From Sweltsa coloradensis (Eukaryota; Arthropoda; Insecta; Plecoptera; Chloroperlidae), in NCBI GenBank assembly GCA_024449915.1, contig JAMZAV010000067.1, positions 613,592 through 677,591 of the forward strand: 64,000 nt of DNA, in the 5' to 3' direction. Shown here one piece after another: positions 34,681 through 63,804 of this stretch. The notes under the pieces were generated by a model. It saw nothing but the letters and a program-made list of their open reading frames with translations, was not told the origin of the DNA and searched no databases. Position 1 is the stretch's first letter. The number at the start of each line of letters is the position of its first letter. Position numbers and translations under genes: made by a program.

Positions 34681-35877
34681 ACATTTAAGACCATTTTTAT
34701 ACCAAGAATATCTGTAGGCCTATAGAATAAAAGCTTTGTGTTAAAAAATGGAAACATTTCGCGGATGAAAAAAATTAACTTTGTACATACCTAAAAAGTT
34801 TCGGAAGGTCCGAAAATTGTGTGCTATAGTATTTTCCACCTTGAGAAACAAAGTGCGGCACATACAGTCAAAGCCACTCAGCACTGCGGGAGTGTGACGT
34901 TTATTGGCCTACCTGTCAATCAACACGAAAACGGTGATCTTCTAATTCACTTGGGTTGACCACCACAGGCTTACCCTTCTATTCTTCTCTTTAATAGGAA
35001 AAGATAAGTAACGCGTTTACAGTATGTTCGAAAATAAATTCTCCTGAACAATATCCTCTCAACACTATCACACTGAACGAAGGGTATACATATATATATA
35101 TATGTGTGATTTTCGACGCGGTTTCACCCAAGATCCTTGTTTTTATCCTATGACGGGCCGCGAAAACCTACAACAATCCATATATATATATATATATATT
35201 TATTGTGGTTTACCATACCCTAGACGGGTATGGAAGGCTACTGTAGGGCAATTCCCTCTTCAGCGAACGAAGGGTATAGGCCTACTGATCGCTTAGCCAC
35301 CCGGTTTGCCAGACAACTGACCGGGAGGCTGGCGACAAATTACTGCTCATCCCTTCCACTTTGCATCAGTGAGTGACGTTTTAACACAAGATCTCAAATC
35401 TGTCTTGACAACCCAATGAATATATTAGCCAATTTGGTACTTTGCTTCTCAATGTGGAAAATACTATAGGAAAATCGTGTCTATATCATATCCCTTGCTG
35501 CCTACGTTGAAACAATCCAATGTGACTGCCAAGGTGTCCATGGTGACGCACTTACTACTTCTTGATGGTCTAACTACTGTAAGATGGCCGCAAATATGTC
35601 CACGTTCCAAGCTCAAACTTTGATGTTTACTTACGGAACAAATTAGTATCACGCAGGGTGATTGACATGTTTAGTTAATTCGTGGAACTGATTTGTAACG
35701 ATAGAATACACATTTAATGTTTGTTTATATTATGTGATTCTGTTATTGAATGTGATCTGCAATGAAGTAAAGGAAACACAACTGTGCACTAAGTATTTTA
35801 ACAAAAGAAAGAACAAGAATTAAAAAACCTGAAGGACAGTAGCGAAAATAATTTCGTGTGAAATGACCTTTTTTCCA
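34681..35877. other. Intergenic DNA, no gene recognised
   Basis: Two short TA runs (35089-35105 and 35179-35200). 35199-35272 and 34975-35000 have a GTGGTTTACCATACCC-like block of unknown origin. Confidence 0.4.
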
Positions 35878-36312
35878 CATATTTATTTATTTATTTATTT
35901 AACGTCTATCCTATTCAGTTATAAAAACTGATTTACAAAGGAGGACAACTAAATAAATCTAATTACATAGATGCAGACACAACAATGAACTTTGAAATAG
36001 TAATATTACAACAATGCATTAAATACTCAACAAATTTGATAACAAATAAAAAGGATATTAAATGCAATTTATGAATGAATCGAATAATATATAAAAAAGG
36101 GGGTGGGGAATGAAAAGAAAAGAAAAAAGAAAAGAAAAAGAAAATAAAAGAAAAAAGAAAAAATGAAAGGAAAAAAGAAAGAAAGAAAGAAGAGGAAGAA
36201 AAAAAACATTAAAAAAGAAAAACGAAAAGAAAAAAACTGATTTATTAGACGATCCCACTCAAACGAATATGAAGTTTGCCAAAAATCAGGAAAAGCAAAT
36301 CAGGGAGTAATC
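35878..36312 (-). mobile_element. LINE 3' end, 5'-truncated copy
   Basis: Same 3' region as 6146-6995 (TTTATTTATTTAACGTC, GGAGGACAACTAAATAAATC, then a polypurine tract and GACGATCCCACTCAAACG), without the SINE. It holds the empty site CTCAACAAATTTG at 36026-36038. Confidence 0.8.
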
Positions 36313-36766
36313 ATCAGTAATCAGTACGAAACAACGCTACGCAAGACTAGATAGAGACGGGAGTTGACATGTGAATGATGGTGAACAAAACCTGCCCCAC
36401 GATTCAATAATGATAGCGTGAATGTCGATATGGATATATCAAACGCCATCAAACAGTTAGCCATGGTATTTTCTGTGATAACGATCAGTGCTGAGGTGTG
36501 ATGTGGGAGGACAGGCCTGTGCTGCGCAGAGCCGGCCACAGGCGGGCAAGATGAGGGCGTTTAGATCACTAGGAGGATAAAAATAAAAATATAATATAAT
36601 ATAATATAAATATAAATATAATAAATAGAGATGTTTGCATGTGAGTCTCCTGAAACTGACTCATGTTACTACGTGGAAGAACCTTCATCGACAGTACGAG
36701 TATAGAAAAAGGAAATACGTAATTAAAACTTATTTATATATATATATAAAAATACATTTTTTTAAA

Positions 36767-37478
36767 CTAGGCCGCTTCGCGAACGCTTTTTCCAGTCGCG
36801 TTGATGGATGAGCTTTTTGTGGAATATTTATGTCCAATGACTACGTTTTTATGTGGAATCTCCTTACACCTGTAAAAGGCTTATATTAAAACCTTTATTT
36901 CTATGAATTTTGACCAACTTTTTCAACTTTTTCTTTCAAGAGGCACTACATCACCATTATTTTTATGGCAATGTAAAATATGAAAGTAGTAGCCCCACCC
37001 GTTTGGTCAAAATCGGCTCAAATATCACGAAAATATCGTATTAAAAACCGGAGAAAAAATCGTAAAAGTACGATTTCTATAAGAAATAATTTTTCAAATA
37101 TCTCTAAAATCATAACATATATGACTTCAGTGATTTTAAACGTTCCTATAAAGTTTCATCAATATCGGAGTAGTCGTTTGCCAAATATCACGAAAAAACC
37201 GCATTAAAAATCGAAAAAAAAATCGCAAAAGTACGATATTTATGAGAAATATTTCTTCGATCGTACCTAAAAACAATACAGCTCGAAGTTCAGAGATTTC
37301 GAAGGTCCCCTCCAATTTTCATCAAGATCGCATATGCCGTTTTTCCGGTAGAGAGCGAACAAACAGACAAAAAAACTAACAAAAACAAAACACCCGAGCT
37401 TTTTTCTTGGGGTAACGTGAGTAAAAAACAAACAAAAAAACACAAAGTCAAATTGAAGTCTTCGCTTCGCTCATCCAA
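36767..37478 (-). mobile_element. Helentron-like element, family A'
   Basis: Plus strand starts CTAGGCCGCTTCGCGAACGC and ends CTTCGCTTCGCTCATCCAA. It contains CCCACCCGTTTGGTCAAAAT, part of the tandem unit counted in 37932-38696. Its 5' end directly abuts the tRNA-like palindrome at 37481. Confidence 0.65.
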
Positions 37479-37480
37479 TT

Positions 37481-37593
37481 AAAAAAGTGACTACACCGGG
37501 GATCGAACCCAGGACCTAAGCTTACCGGGCTATGCTCTTCTTCTCGGGCTAAGCTAAGGTCCCGGGTTCGATCCCCGGTGTAGTCACTTTTTT
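37481..37593. repeat. Palindrome made of two tRNA-like ends
   Basis: Arms of about 37 bp (AAAAAAGTGACTACACCGGG... at 37481-37517, and its complement at 37557-37593) differ at one base. Each arm contains a full T arm (GGGTTCGATCCCCGG). The middle carries pieces of anticodon-stem sequence (GCTTACCGGGCTATGCTCTT). It belongs to the same family as the Thr-like SINEs at 63250-63320 and 63541-63611. Confidence 0.75.
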
Positions 37594-37931
37594 TATTTCT
37601 GTCTAAAGTACTAACATAACAACTTCATAGTCGCCTACTATAAAACCAAAGTTAAACACCATATATATATATATATATCTATATGTGTGTGTGTATAATA
37701 ATTATTCAAGAACAGAAACCGAAACAAGATGGGGGATAAAATTGCAGAAAGTCTGCATTGCTTTTTAATTTCTGCTTGGCTGTACATGCTCGTATACTTA
37801 CGCACTTTATTCTGGCGCGGAGACGAGTTTAAGAAGCTTACTTGATTTTCCGGGAAAACGGTTAATAACATCGGTATGATAATTCAGACGAATATTACGA
37901 AAGAATCAATCTAAGACATGCAGGACGCTTA

Positions 37932-38696
37932 TTGGATGAGCGAAGCGAAGACTTCAATTTCACCGACCCCCAAAAAAATTTAGCTCGGGTGTTTTTTTGT
38001 TTGTTTTTTTTTTGTTTGTATTTCTGTCTGTTTGTTCGCTCTCTACCGGGCAAACGGCAAATGCGATCTTGATGAAAATTTTACAGGACCTTCGAAATCT
38101 CTGAACTTAGACTTGCTACGTTTTTGGGTACAATCGAAGAAATATTTCTCATGAATATCGTACTTTTACGATTTTTTTCGATTTTTAGTGCGATATTTTC
38201 GTGACATTTGGGCCGATTCTGACCAAACGGGTAGGGCTAAAACGTTCATATTTCACATGGACATTAAGGTAATGGTGATGTATTGCTTTCTGAAAGAAAA
38301 ATGTGAAAAAGTTAGCCAGAATCTATAGAAATAAAGCTTTTAATATAAGTTTTTTATTTTTTGTGCGATATTTTCGTGCCATTTGGGCCAATTCTGACCA
38401 AACGGGTGGGCCTACAACGTTCATATTATACATGGACATTACGGTTATGGTGATGTAGTACCTTTTAAAGGAAAAAGTTAAAAAAGTTAGCCAGAATCCA
38501 TAGAAATAAAGCTTTTAATATAAGTTTTTTACGGTAAATAATACCAATTGACAGGTAACAAAAGAAACTTGACAACAATCACTCACAATGCATAGGTAGC
38601 AAAACAAAGCACTTGCAAAAGTAAAGATATCCCACGCAAACTAAAAACTTTGAAAAGTTCATCCATCAACGCGGCGGGACTTTAGCGTTTTCCTAG
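37932..38696 (+). mobile_element. Helentron-like element, family A', with two internal tandem units
   Basis: TTGGATGAGCGAAGCGAAGA start; end CATCCATCAACGCGGCGGGA, then TTTTCCTAG before T. The interior has two copies (about 38190 and 38365) of a 175-180-bp unit containing TTCTGACCAAACGGGT and GAATCTATAGAAATAAAGC. Confidence 0.7.
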
Positions 38697-39069
38697 TTCC
38701 TAAACCAATTCATTGAAAAAAAGTATCGTAAGGTATGTTTACCGGTGTATGTTGGCGAACTTCTTAATATTATGTCTCGCTGCGTACGTGGTGTGCATTT
38801 TTAAGGTTATTAGTGGCCGGCCAAGCATTTCACATGCACGCATTTTATATATTATAACTACCGAAATTTATTTTACTGTGAAGTAGTGCATGGTTCTAAT
38901 TATATTGGCATAAAATATTTCATTGCAACTTGTAATACAAGTCACTATATTTTACTCGCGAAAATTACTTCAATTATCAGTTTAATAACATCAGTTTCTA
39001 ACATTAACTTAATTAAATAAATGTGAAAGTAAGTATAAATGCAGCCAGGCTTATTATGTTCTGGCTTAA

Positions 39070-39232
39070 ATGTTCCCAATCTATTCAGATCTACAATGCA
39101 CCATCAATCAGATATTATGAAGTTAACCGTCTCGGTAGCTTAGGGTCAAAGCCCCCGACTGGCAATTGGATGACCAGGATTCGATACACCGCCGAGATGT
39201 TTTTTTTTTTATTGATTGATTTCCAAAAAGGC
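39070..39232 (+). repeat. Family-3 tRNA-like SINE, degenerate
   Basis: Same order as 27490-27650 (CTATTCAGATCTACAATGCACC, GTCTCGGTAGCTTAGGGTC, box-B-like GGATTCGATACACC, then T-run) with mutations that break the tRNA stems. Confidence 0.65.
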
Positions 39233-39240
39233 TTATAGTA

Positions 39241-39680
39241 TGTGTGGCTCGTTGGTCTTGTGTGTGGCTCGTTGGTCTTGTTGTTAGCGTATCTGTTTCC
39301 ACTGCAGGAGGTCCAGGGTTCGATTCCCGTCAAAGTCAGAAGATTTTTAACTTCTGATTTGGACTTAAGTCCATCAGTTCTTGTCTTAGGAGTTTGTAAA
39401 CGGTGACTTTGGAGCCGTCCTAGCAACGAAGCACATAATAAATTTAGAGTTGTTTTGAATCGGCCTGTTTGATTCTGGCGTTGATTCGCGTGTGTTCGCA
39501 CTGTCCATACTACTGATTGCTATATTTACTATTACAAATATCGACCTAATTGGTTGGTTATCGTTCACTCGTCGATTGCGTCGGGGCCTACTGGGTTGGC
39601 TTGGTCGCTTTGATTTACTGTTCCCCACTGAAAATTATTTATATAACTGAGTGGGTAGTCTCTAAATACTATTTATTTAA
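39241..39680 (+). mobile_element. Family-1 tRNA-derived SINE, best copy
   Basis: The head 39260-39340 has box A GTGGCTCGTTGG and box B GGTTCGATTCCC; GTGTGGCTCGTTGGTCTT is doubled at its start. The body has GTGACTTTGGAGCCGTCCTA, TTCGCACTGTCCATACTAC, TTGGTTATCGTTCACTCG and ACTGAGTGGGTAG. The tail is TATTTATTTAATTATTTTT. Other copies: 11030-11440, 13630-14025, 42775-42970 and 5503-5640. Confidence 0.8.
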
Positions 39681-40484
39681 TTATTTTTATTTAATTGTTG
39701 ATGTGAAAATTGACTTGTGTATAGCTTAATTTTGTCTTGACATCTCACGGTTCACATTTGTGTCTCATTTATGTGCTTCATTCATGTTCATCCATGTTGT
39801 TCCATGTTTCAGAATCCGGAATGATTATTTTGTACGGTTTCCGAACAATAATGTTGTAAATAAAATTCAACCTTGGAACGGAAGTTGTAAAGCACGCTAA
39901 TCAACTTTTAGGCGATTACTAGCAAACGTTTATAAATCTGCTTGAATACCTTACGTTTTTTGTGCGAACTTAATAGTTCCTTATACCCATCACAGTTACT
40001 CTGAGTGATAAAACCCGAAGTTGTGGAGGCTGTGAAGCATCCGCGCTAGCTAGTTTATCTACGATACGATTACCTATACTTGCAAGCTAAATGTGTGACT
40101 TGACCAATGCCAGTGATACGTATTGAGCACTTTTGGCGGGTATAGCACACACACACCCCTCTCACCCCACCAGCACAATGTAACTTTATTATATTTAAAT
40201 ATTTGTCTTGAAAATTGTTATTAATAATTGTATCAGAAACAATAATGAAAAAATGTATTTAGTATATGTCTAGGTCGTACTCGTATGTAAGAAAAGGTCT
40301 AGCTGTCCTAGTCAATAAAGACGATTATTTATCTACAAATATGTGATATATTTCTGTAAATTGTTTAATTCCTATGTAATTGTTAATTTGTATTTGTTGA
40401 ATATATGTTACCGTGTATGTAAAACATCGCCTGTTTGAATTAATCAATCACTCAATCAATCAATCAATCAATATGATGGTATTA
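39681..40484. other. AT-rich intergenic DNA
   Basis: 40441-40473 is a CAAT repeat. No gene is recognised. Confidence 0.4.
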
Positions 40485-40893
40485 TAGACAGAAATTAAAA
40501 AAGTGCCTACACCGGGGATTGAACCCAGGACTTTGGCTGTCTGGGCCATGGCTCTTACCAACTGAGTTTCAATTCAATTAAATTCAATTTATTTCCATTT
40601 AATACAAAGATACAGAACGCTTAGTTAACTGTAGATTACACTACTCACAGATGAGCATCAGTGTCTTGAGCGTCAGGAGTGACTTCTTGTATATGGATTC
40701 TACATTAAGAACTTAGGAAGTCTGTCTATAACTTTCATGTATATATCTAATCCTACGCTATCCTACAAACATGTTATTTTATATTATTATTACCATAATG
40801 TTAAAAATGCACATGTAATTAATCAAATAGAAGGATCATAACAACGTCATAGTCGCCTACTACAAAACTAAGGTTAAACTAAATATTTATCTA
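40485..40893 (-). mobile_element. Thr-like SINE interrupted by an insertion
   Basis: Left: AGACAGAAATTAAAAAAGTG, then CCGGGGATTGAACCCAGG (minus-strand box B). The tRNA-like part stops at 40565 at a CAATTCAATTAAATTCAATT sequence. The family's flanking block CGTCATAGTCGCCTACTA reappears at 40845. Confidence 0.5.
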
Positions 40894-40899
40894 TCTATC

Positions 40900-41520
40900 T
40901 ATTCTCGATCGGAATTCGGACGTGCAGAGAAAAAGAACTTCCTGCCTCGACGGTCTCCGGTACCTCGGTACTCATGTCACAGGCGAATAACGTCTACGCC
41001 TACCCAGTACCCACCCCTGCTGGCGACTGCAACGATGGGTGTTGCGGGAATCTCCACAGTGATGTGATGCGATGTTGGTGTGTCCGTGCCTCCAGTGTGC
41101 GAACTGACGGGGGGGATGGGGGGATTTACCCCCTCTGCTAATTTCATCCCTGGCTCTGTTTTACTGAAAGGTATCCCCGCCGGGAAAGGCTAAATCCCCA
41201 CCTCTGGATACCTATCTCATTTCATACATATCAAGTGACTTTATCTAGAAAAGTTAACTAAATAATCCGTCAATTTACACATTCCTTTCAAAATAATACC
41301 TCAGATCGCTTCTAATACCATCTTGAGGGCAATAATACCCCCAAATTTTTCCTCAGATCACTTCTAAGGCCATCTCGAGGGCAATAATGACCCAAAAATT
41401 TTCATCAGATCGCTTCTAAGGCCATCTCAAGGGCAATAATACCCCCAAAAAAATCGCCTCCGGCGGCTGGGGCTTCGCCCCAGACCCCGGTTTGCCAACG
41501 AAAATACTATTCTAAGCCAT
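40900..41520. repeat. GC-rich unclassified repeat with three-unit tandem array
   Basis: 41303-41445 has three units of about 51 bp, each CTCAGATCRCTTCTAA, CCATCTYGAGGGCAATAAT, then a C/A run. It is followed by two adjacent hairpins (CCTCCGGCGG and GGGGCTTCGCCCC). Base composition is unlike the flanks, suggesting an inserted element. Confidence 0.45.
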
Positions 41521-41559
41521 CCCCCCCTCTGCAAAGTCGTTAATTCGCATCCTGCGTGC

Positions 41560-42360
41560 CTCGAAACCCACGATTAGTTAAGTTTTGTGTTCCTGTGCCC
41601 GTCCTGTTTGTATTCTTGTTTGTATTCTTGTTCACTTGTACGTGAATTGTTAGTGTTTTGTCTAGGAGTATTTACCTCGTCTCTATTTGTGTTTTTATGT
41701 TGATTTCTTGCTTTTTGCTATTCTTGCGCCTCGCAGTGCCAGTGTAGCACAATGACTTTCGTTTTTGACTTTTGAACGTTTTTCCTCTTGCTACGTGGTA
41801 TGATTCTTCTGTCCTCTCCTCAGTGCTTTTTGTGTTTAACATTTGTGTTTCTATGTTTCTTTGTACGTGTATAGGCTGCAGAGGGCTGAATTGTTGCCCT
41901 ATATCGGCCTTCCCGCCCCTTGGGCGGGAAAATATCAACAAATACAATACATCTATCGGAACTACATTACACTACACGTTCTTTTCAAATTCTCGAATAT
42001 TGCCCCAATGTGGACGTTCGTTTCCACTAAAGTAACAAAACTAATCGGAACAGTCAATCTATCGACCCAAGATCTTGTACGCGGTTTGCCCTACCTATCA
42101 GACGCTGTAGTACAATAATAACAGCTGGCAAATTACCAAGTCAATCTAGGGAATCTACTGCACTTAGATTTTTGCATAGAAGCTTTAATGTCCCAGATGT
42201 TGAACCATTAAGCATATTTAAAAATCAAATTATTTATGGACTAACCTATCTACAGGCTGTCCGTGTACGGACACAGTTCTATCTTTTAATAATAGGCCTA
42301 CCTGGAAATTCGTTAACATTTTTTGCTATTTTTTTTTTGCTAAAAATGTTATTGTAAATT
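41560..42360 (+). repeat. Probable retroelement 3' region
   Basis: 41900-41930 is a hairpin (TTCCCGCCC/GGGCGGGAA) followed by AT-rich sequence, much like the hairpin plus A-rich tail at 7778-7835. The short plus frames here (to 42357) have no recognised domain. Confidence 0.3.
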
Positions 42361-42774
42361 ATTACTTTTTGTTTTGTTAAGTTAACGATGTGATTAATTT
42401 ACTTACGCCAATATACGGAAATATATACTTACTCATGGGAGTACGAAATTTTCTGATCAAGATATTCTCAATACTGAACTCTAGAGCTCTTAACCCAATT
42501 AAGTCATGCCAAAAATAAATTAAAGTAATGCCCGTTATCTCAATTTGTTTTTCTTCTTTTAGTTAGCCCTATAAATGTTCAGGGCAAATAGAAACTTATC
42601 CAAATATATATTTTTGTTTTGGAAATTTCACAAACCCGAAAGACAACATGAAACCTCAATGTCCCAAGACATATAATACATAAGGTGTATCAGACAATAT
42701 TAACAAAGTAATCGTTGAAATAAGTTTCACTTTGCTCGTTTCTTATGAATTAAATAAATAAAATAAATTGTATT

Positions 42775-42970
42775 TAGAGTCTACCCACTCAGTTATATAA
42801 CTGATTTTCAGTGGGGGACTTTAAATCAAAGCGACCAAGCCAACCCTGTAGGCCCCGACGCAATCGACGAGTGAGCGATAACCAACCAAAGATCGACATT
42901 TTTAATAGGAAATATAGCAATCAGTGGTATGGACAGTGCGAACACCCGCGGATCAACGCCAGAATCAACA
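42775..42970 (-). repeat. Family-1 SINE, 5'-truncated
   Basis: Minus-strand 3' half of the SINE at 39241-39680 (AGTCTACCCACTCAGTTATA at the left, CCCGCGGATCAACGCC at the right). Confidence 0.75.
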
Positions 42971-43080
42971 TCAATATAAAAAAATCAGTAACGTTTAAAT
43001 TGAATGCATTAGCAGAGCAACACTTCAGAGGACTGATTTTATATACTTAAACCACGAAATCCAGTTTCCTAACATATCTA

Positions 43081-43844
43081 CTAGGAAAACGCTTAAGTCC
43101 CGCCGCGTTGTTGGATGAGCGTAATTGGTGCATTGAGCAGCCATGTGTTATGCGAATTTTTTGTTGTTCTGTGGCAAAATCATTACATAATTGAAATTTT
43201 TTAAATTAAATTAAATTAAATTAAAAATTAACTTTAATTTTTTAATTTTTTAAAAATTAATTGAAATTGTTAAAAAAAGAAAAAAAGCGTAAAATTACGA
43301 TTTTTATAAGAAATAACTTCTCGATTGCGCTCAAATTTAACACTTATCTATTAATTCATAAAATAAGGGTTCTGTGAAAAAATCATTACAATCGGATAAA
43401 ACATGTAGGTGTTATAAGTCAAAGAATTGTTTAAAAAAAGAAAAAACCTGTAAAATTTCGATTTTTATGATAATATTTTTTCAATTGCGCTCAAATTTCA
43501 CACGAGTATCTTAATTCATAAAATAAAGGTTCTGTGCAAAAATCATTAAAATCGAATAAAGCATGTAGGTGTTATAAGTCGAAGAATGTTTAAAAAATCG
43601 AAAAAAATCGTAAAATTGCGATTTTCATGAGAAAAATTTTTCCGATTGCGCTCAAAAACTTGGCAGTTCTAAGTTCAGAGATTTCGAAGGTCTCCATAAA
43701 ATTTCATAGCAATCGGATTATCGGTTTAGCCGGAATCGTGTGGACAAACAGACAAAAATACAGAAAAAAAAAAAAAAAAAAAAAAAACATTCCGGATTTT
43801 TTTCTCCAGTGTAGTGAAATGGAATCTTCGCTTCGCTCATCCAA
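43081..43844 (-). mobile_element. Helentron-like element, family A, full-length copy
   Basis: Plus strand starts CTAGGAAAACGCTTAAGTCC and GCGTTGTTGGATGAGCG, and ends CTTCGCTTCGCTCATCCAA. It contains an A-run of about 24 at 43765-43787. Confidence 0.7.
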
Positions 43845-44088
43845 CCAGATATTACAATTCAAAACAACTATGTTACTTCTTTTTTTTAATATTTACAATT
43901 TTTGAATAATTTTCGTTTTTCAATAATCCAACACGATTTCTCATTCATAAACTTAAATTTAGTAGAAACACGAATTTTGTATGAGTATGTCCGAATTGAA
44001 TTCCTTTTTTTAGATAGGTAAGTAACATTATTTCTCAATTTCATTTATCGGGAAACATTCCCGTAGGGGTAATTGACTTTATGGAAAT

Positions 44089-44252
44089 CAGTCCAGAAAT
44101 TACAAAATCCATCTCAGCGGAGTATTGATCCCATCTATTCAGATCTACAAAGTACCAATAGTCCAGGATAGAATAGGGTAAACCACCCGACTGGCAATTA
44201 GGAGCCCGGGGTTCGATACCACGCTGAGATGGATTTTGTAATTTATGAACTG
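44089..44252 (+). mobile_element. tRNA-like element with 31-bp terminal inverted repeats
   Basis: Left arm 44089-44119 and right arm 44222-44252 are reverse complements at 29 of 31 positions. The inner ends of the arms (CCATCTCAGCG / CGCTGAGATGG) correspond to the tRNA acceptor end. Between them lie CTATTCAGATCTAC and a family-3 tRNA-like body (GACTGGCAATTAGG, box B GGTTCGATACC). The sequence outside the left arm (GGGAAACATTCCCGTAGGGG) recurs at 56851 beside a similar element. Confidence 0.7.
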
Positions 44253-44489
44253 TTTTCTATAAAGAAACATTCAATTCAAAATTCAAATGTAAGTATATAA
44301 TTTTATTATTGGGCTTCAATTTACTCCAAAATGCAATTCTAGAAAGTGAAATCAAACAAATGATCTTTTTTGTTTTCGCTTCATTTAGAAATAATAGAAA
44401 CCTTGAACCATGGCGTTGATAATCTCAAGACAAACACAACACTAATGCAATTATCACAGATAGCTCTAATATAATAATAAATTTTGTAG

Positions 44490-44745
44490 GAAGCCTGCCC
44501 AGGGTGCAATTCATGCCCCTCTTCAGGTGTCTTAACTAGATATGTTACGGATAGGATATTGTGAAGGGATGTCCGAGGGCTGTTCAAGAGGACTCAATCC
44601 CTTGTATTCGCATTAATGACTGAGGAAAACCTCGGAAAAAACCTTCAGTCAGGGTTGCCGGTCTGGACGGGATTTGAACCCGGAACCACCCGAATCAGAG
44701 TCGCGCGCTTTACGCTCGAGCCAACACTGTCGCCCTCCAAACGAT
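44490..44745 (-). mobile_element. Family-2 tRNA-derived SINE
   Basis: The tRNA-like head is at the right: minus-strand box A-like GTTGGCTCGAGCG and box B GGGTTCAAATCCC. The body contains GAGGTTTTCCTCAGTC (minus), and the 3' end lies at the left near AGGGTGCAATTCATGCCCC. It lies about 50 bp upstream of the Osiris-like promoter. Confidence 0.75.
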
Positions 44746-44797
44746 GCTCTAGAAAAATCAATTAGTGAAAAAATTAGACCGGCCCAAAAAGAAAGGA

Positions 44798-44835
44798 TAT
44801 AAAGGAGAGGAAGAGTGGTGGTCCGTTCAGTCTGC
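44798..44835 (+). promoter_or_regulatory. Core promoter of the Osiris-like gene
   Basis: TATAAA at 44798-44803 and an arthropod initiator TTCAGTC (A at 44829) are 31 bases apart, the standard TATA-to-start distance. No downstream element (RGWYV at +28) is evident. Transcription would start near 44829, giving a 5' UTR of 78 bases. Confidence 0.8.
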
Positions 44836-44906
44836 CAAACCTCGACTACCGTTCTCTTGTGTGCTCACGCTGGAGCTATAGTCTATTCACTTGTCGTCTT
44901 GCTGCG

Positions 44907-63011
<18,105 letters not shown>

Positions 63012-63113
63012 TAATTGGTTTGTGTATTTTTTTTATCTGTGTTCTACTATGGCAGCCACCTCTACATCTCAGGTAAACTGTTGACTCCTATCTCTATCCA
63101 CAATTATATTTTA

Positions 63114-63156
<43 letters not shown>

Positions 63157-63169
63157 TTTGAACCCGGGA

Positions 63170-63420
63170 CTAATAGGCAGTGCAATCTGCTCTACACACG
63201 TTATTAACAATGTACAAAACAGACCAAAAATTAGACAGTTTTAAATTGGTGGCCGCATAGCTCAGTTGGTAAGAGCATAGCCCGGTAAGCTAAGGTCCCG
63301 GGTTCAAACCCCGGTGTAGTCACTTTTTTAATTTCTGTCTAAAGTACTAACATAACAGCGTCATAGTCGCCTACTATAGAGCCAAGTTTAAACATCATAT
63401 TTCCCAACTCTAGGGTTACA
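63170..63420 (+). repeat. Thr-GGT-like tRNA-derived SINE, copy 1
   Basis: 63250-63322: box A TAGCTCAGTTGG, anticodon loop CCGGTAA (would read GGT, Thr, with C at position 33), box B GGTTCAAACCCC, end GTGTAGTCAC, then TTTTTTAATTTCTGTC. Upstream AATAGGCAGTGCAATCTGCT and downstream GTCATAGTCGCCTACTATA are part of the repeat. GGT is not a normal eukaryotic Thr anticodon, so this is a retroposon, not a tRNA gene. Confidence 0.75.
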
Positions 63421-63460
63421 GAGATGGTTTGTATTTCTCCAAGTTATTTTCATGTGTAGT

Positions 63461-63700
63461 CTAATAGGCAGTGCAATCTGCTCAACACACTTTATTAACA
63501 ATGTACAAAACAGACCAAAAATTAGACAGTTTTAAATTGGTGGCCGCATAGCTCAGTTGGTAAGAGCATAGCCCGGTAAGCTAAGGTTCCGGGTTCAAAC
63601 CCCGGTGTAGTCACTTTTTTAATTTCTGTCTAAAGTACTAACATATATATATATATATATAAATGTTTAGCCTTGGTTTTATAGTAGGCGACTATGACGC
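63461..63700 (+). repeat. Thr-GGT-like tRNA-derived SINE, copy 2
   Basis: A near-identical tandem copy, offset about 291 bp from copy 1. It runs into a TA repeat at about 63643-63660 and an inverted CTTGGTTTTATAGTAGGCGA block. Confidence 0.75.
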
Positions 63701-63703
63701 TGA

Positions 63704-63804
63704 TATGTAGGTACTTTAGACAGAAATTAAAAAAGTGACCAAGGTCCCGGGTTCGATCTCCGGTGTTGTCACTTTTTTTAATTTCTGTCTAAAGTACCTA
63801 CATA
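63704..63804. mobile_element. Minimal tRNA-like element with 35-bp terminal inverted repeats
   Basis: Arms 63704-63738 (TATGTAGGTACTTTAGACAG...AAGTGA) and 63769-63804 match except for one extra T. The 30-base centre is only a tRNA 3' half (GGTCCCGGGTTCGATCTCCG). Confidence 0.8.

Noticed and set aside
41293..41450. CRISPR-like array
   Set aside because: Three direct units of about 51 bp without unique spacers, in a eukaryotic context; it is a simple tandem repeat.
44859..44906. Longer Osiris-like N-terminus starting upstream of 44907
   Set aside because: The upstream in-frame codon is GTG, only 30 bases after the initiator. The ATG at 44907 has a good context and is followed directly by a signal peptide.
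63250..63611. Two functional tRNA-Thr genes
   Set aside because: The anticodon would be GGT (not used for Thr in eukaryotes), C33 is present, the anticodon stem has a mismatch, and both copies lie in a 291-bp repeat unit.
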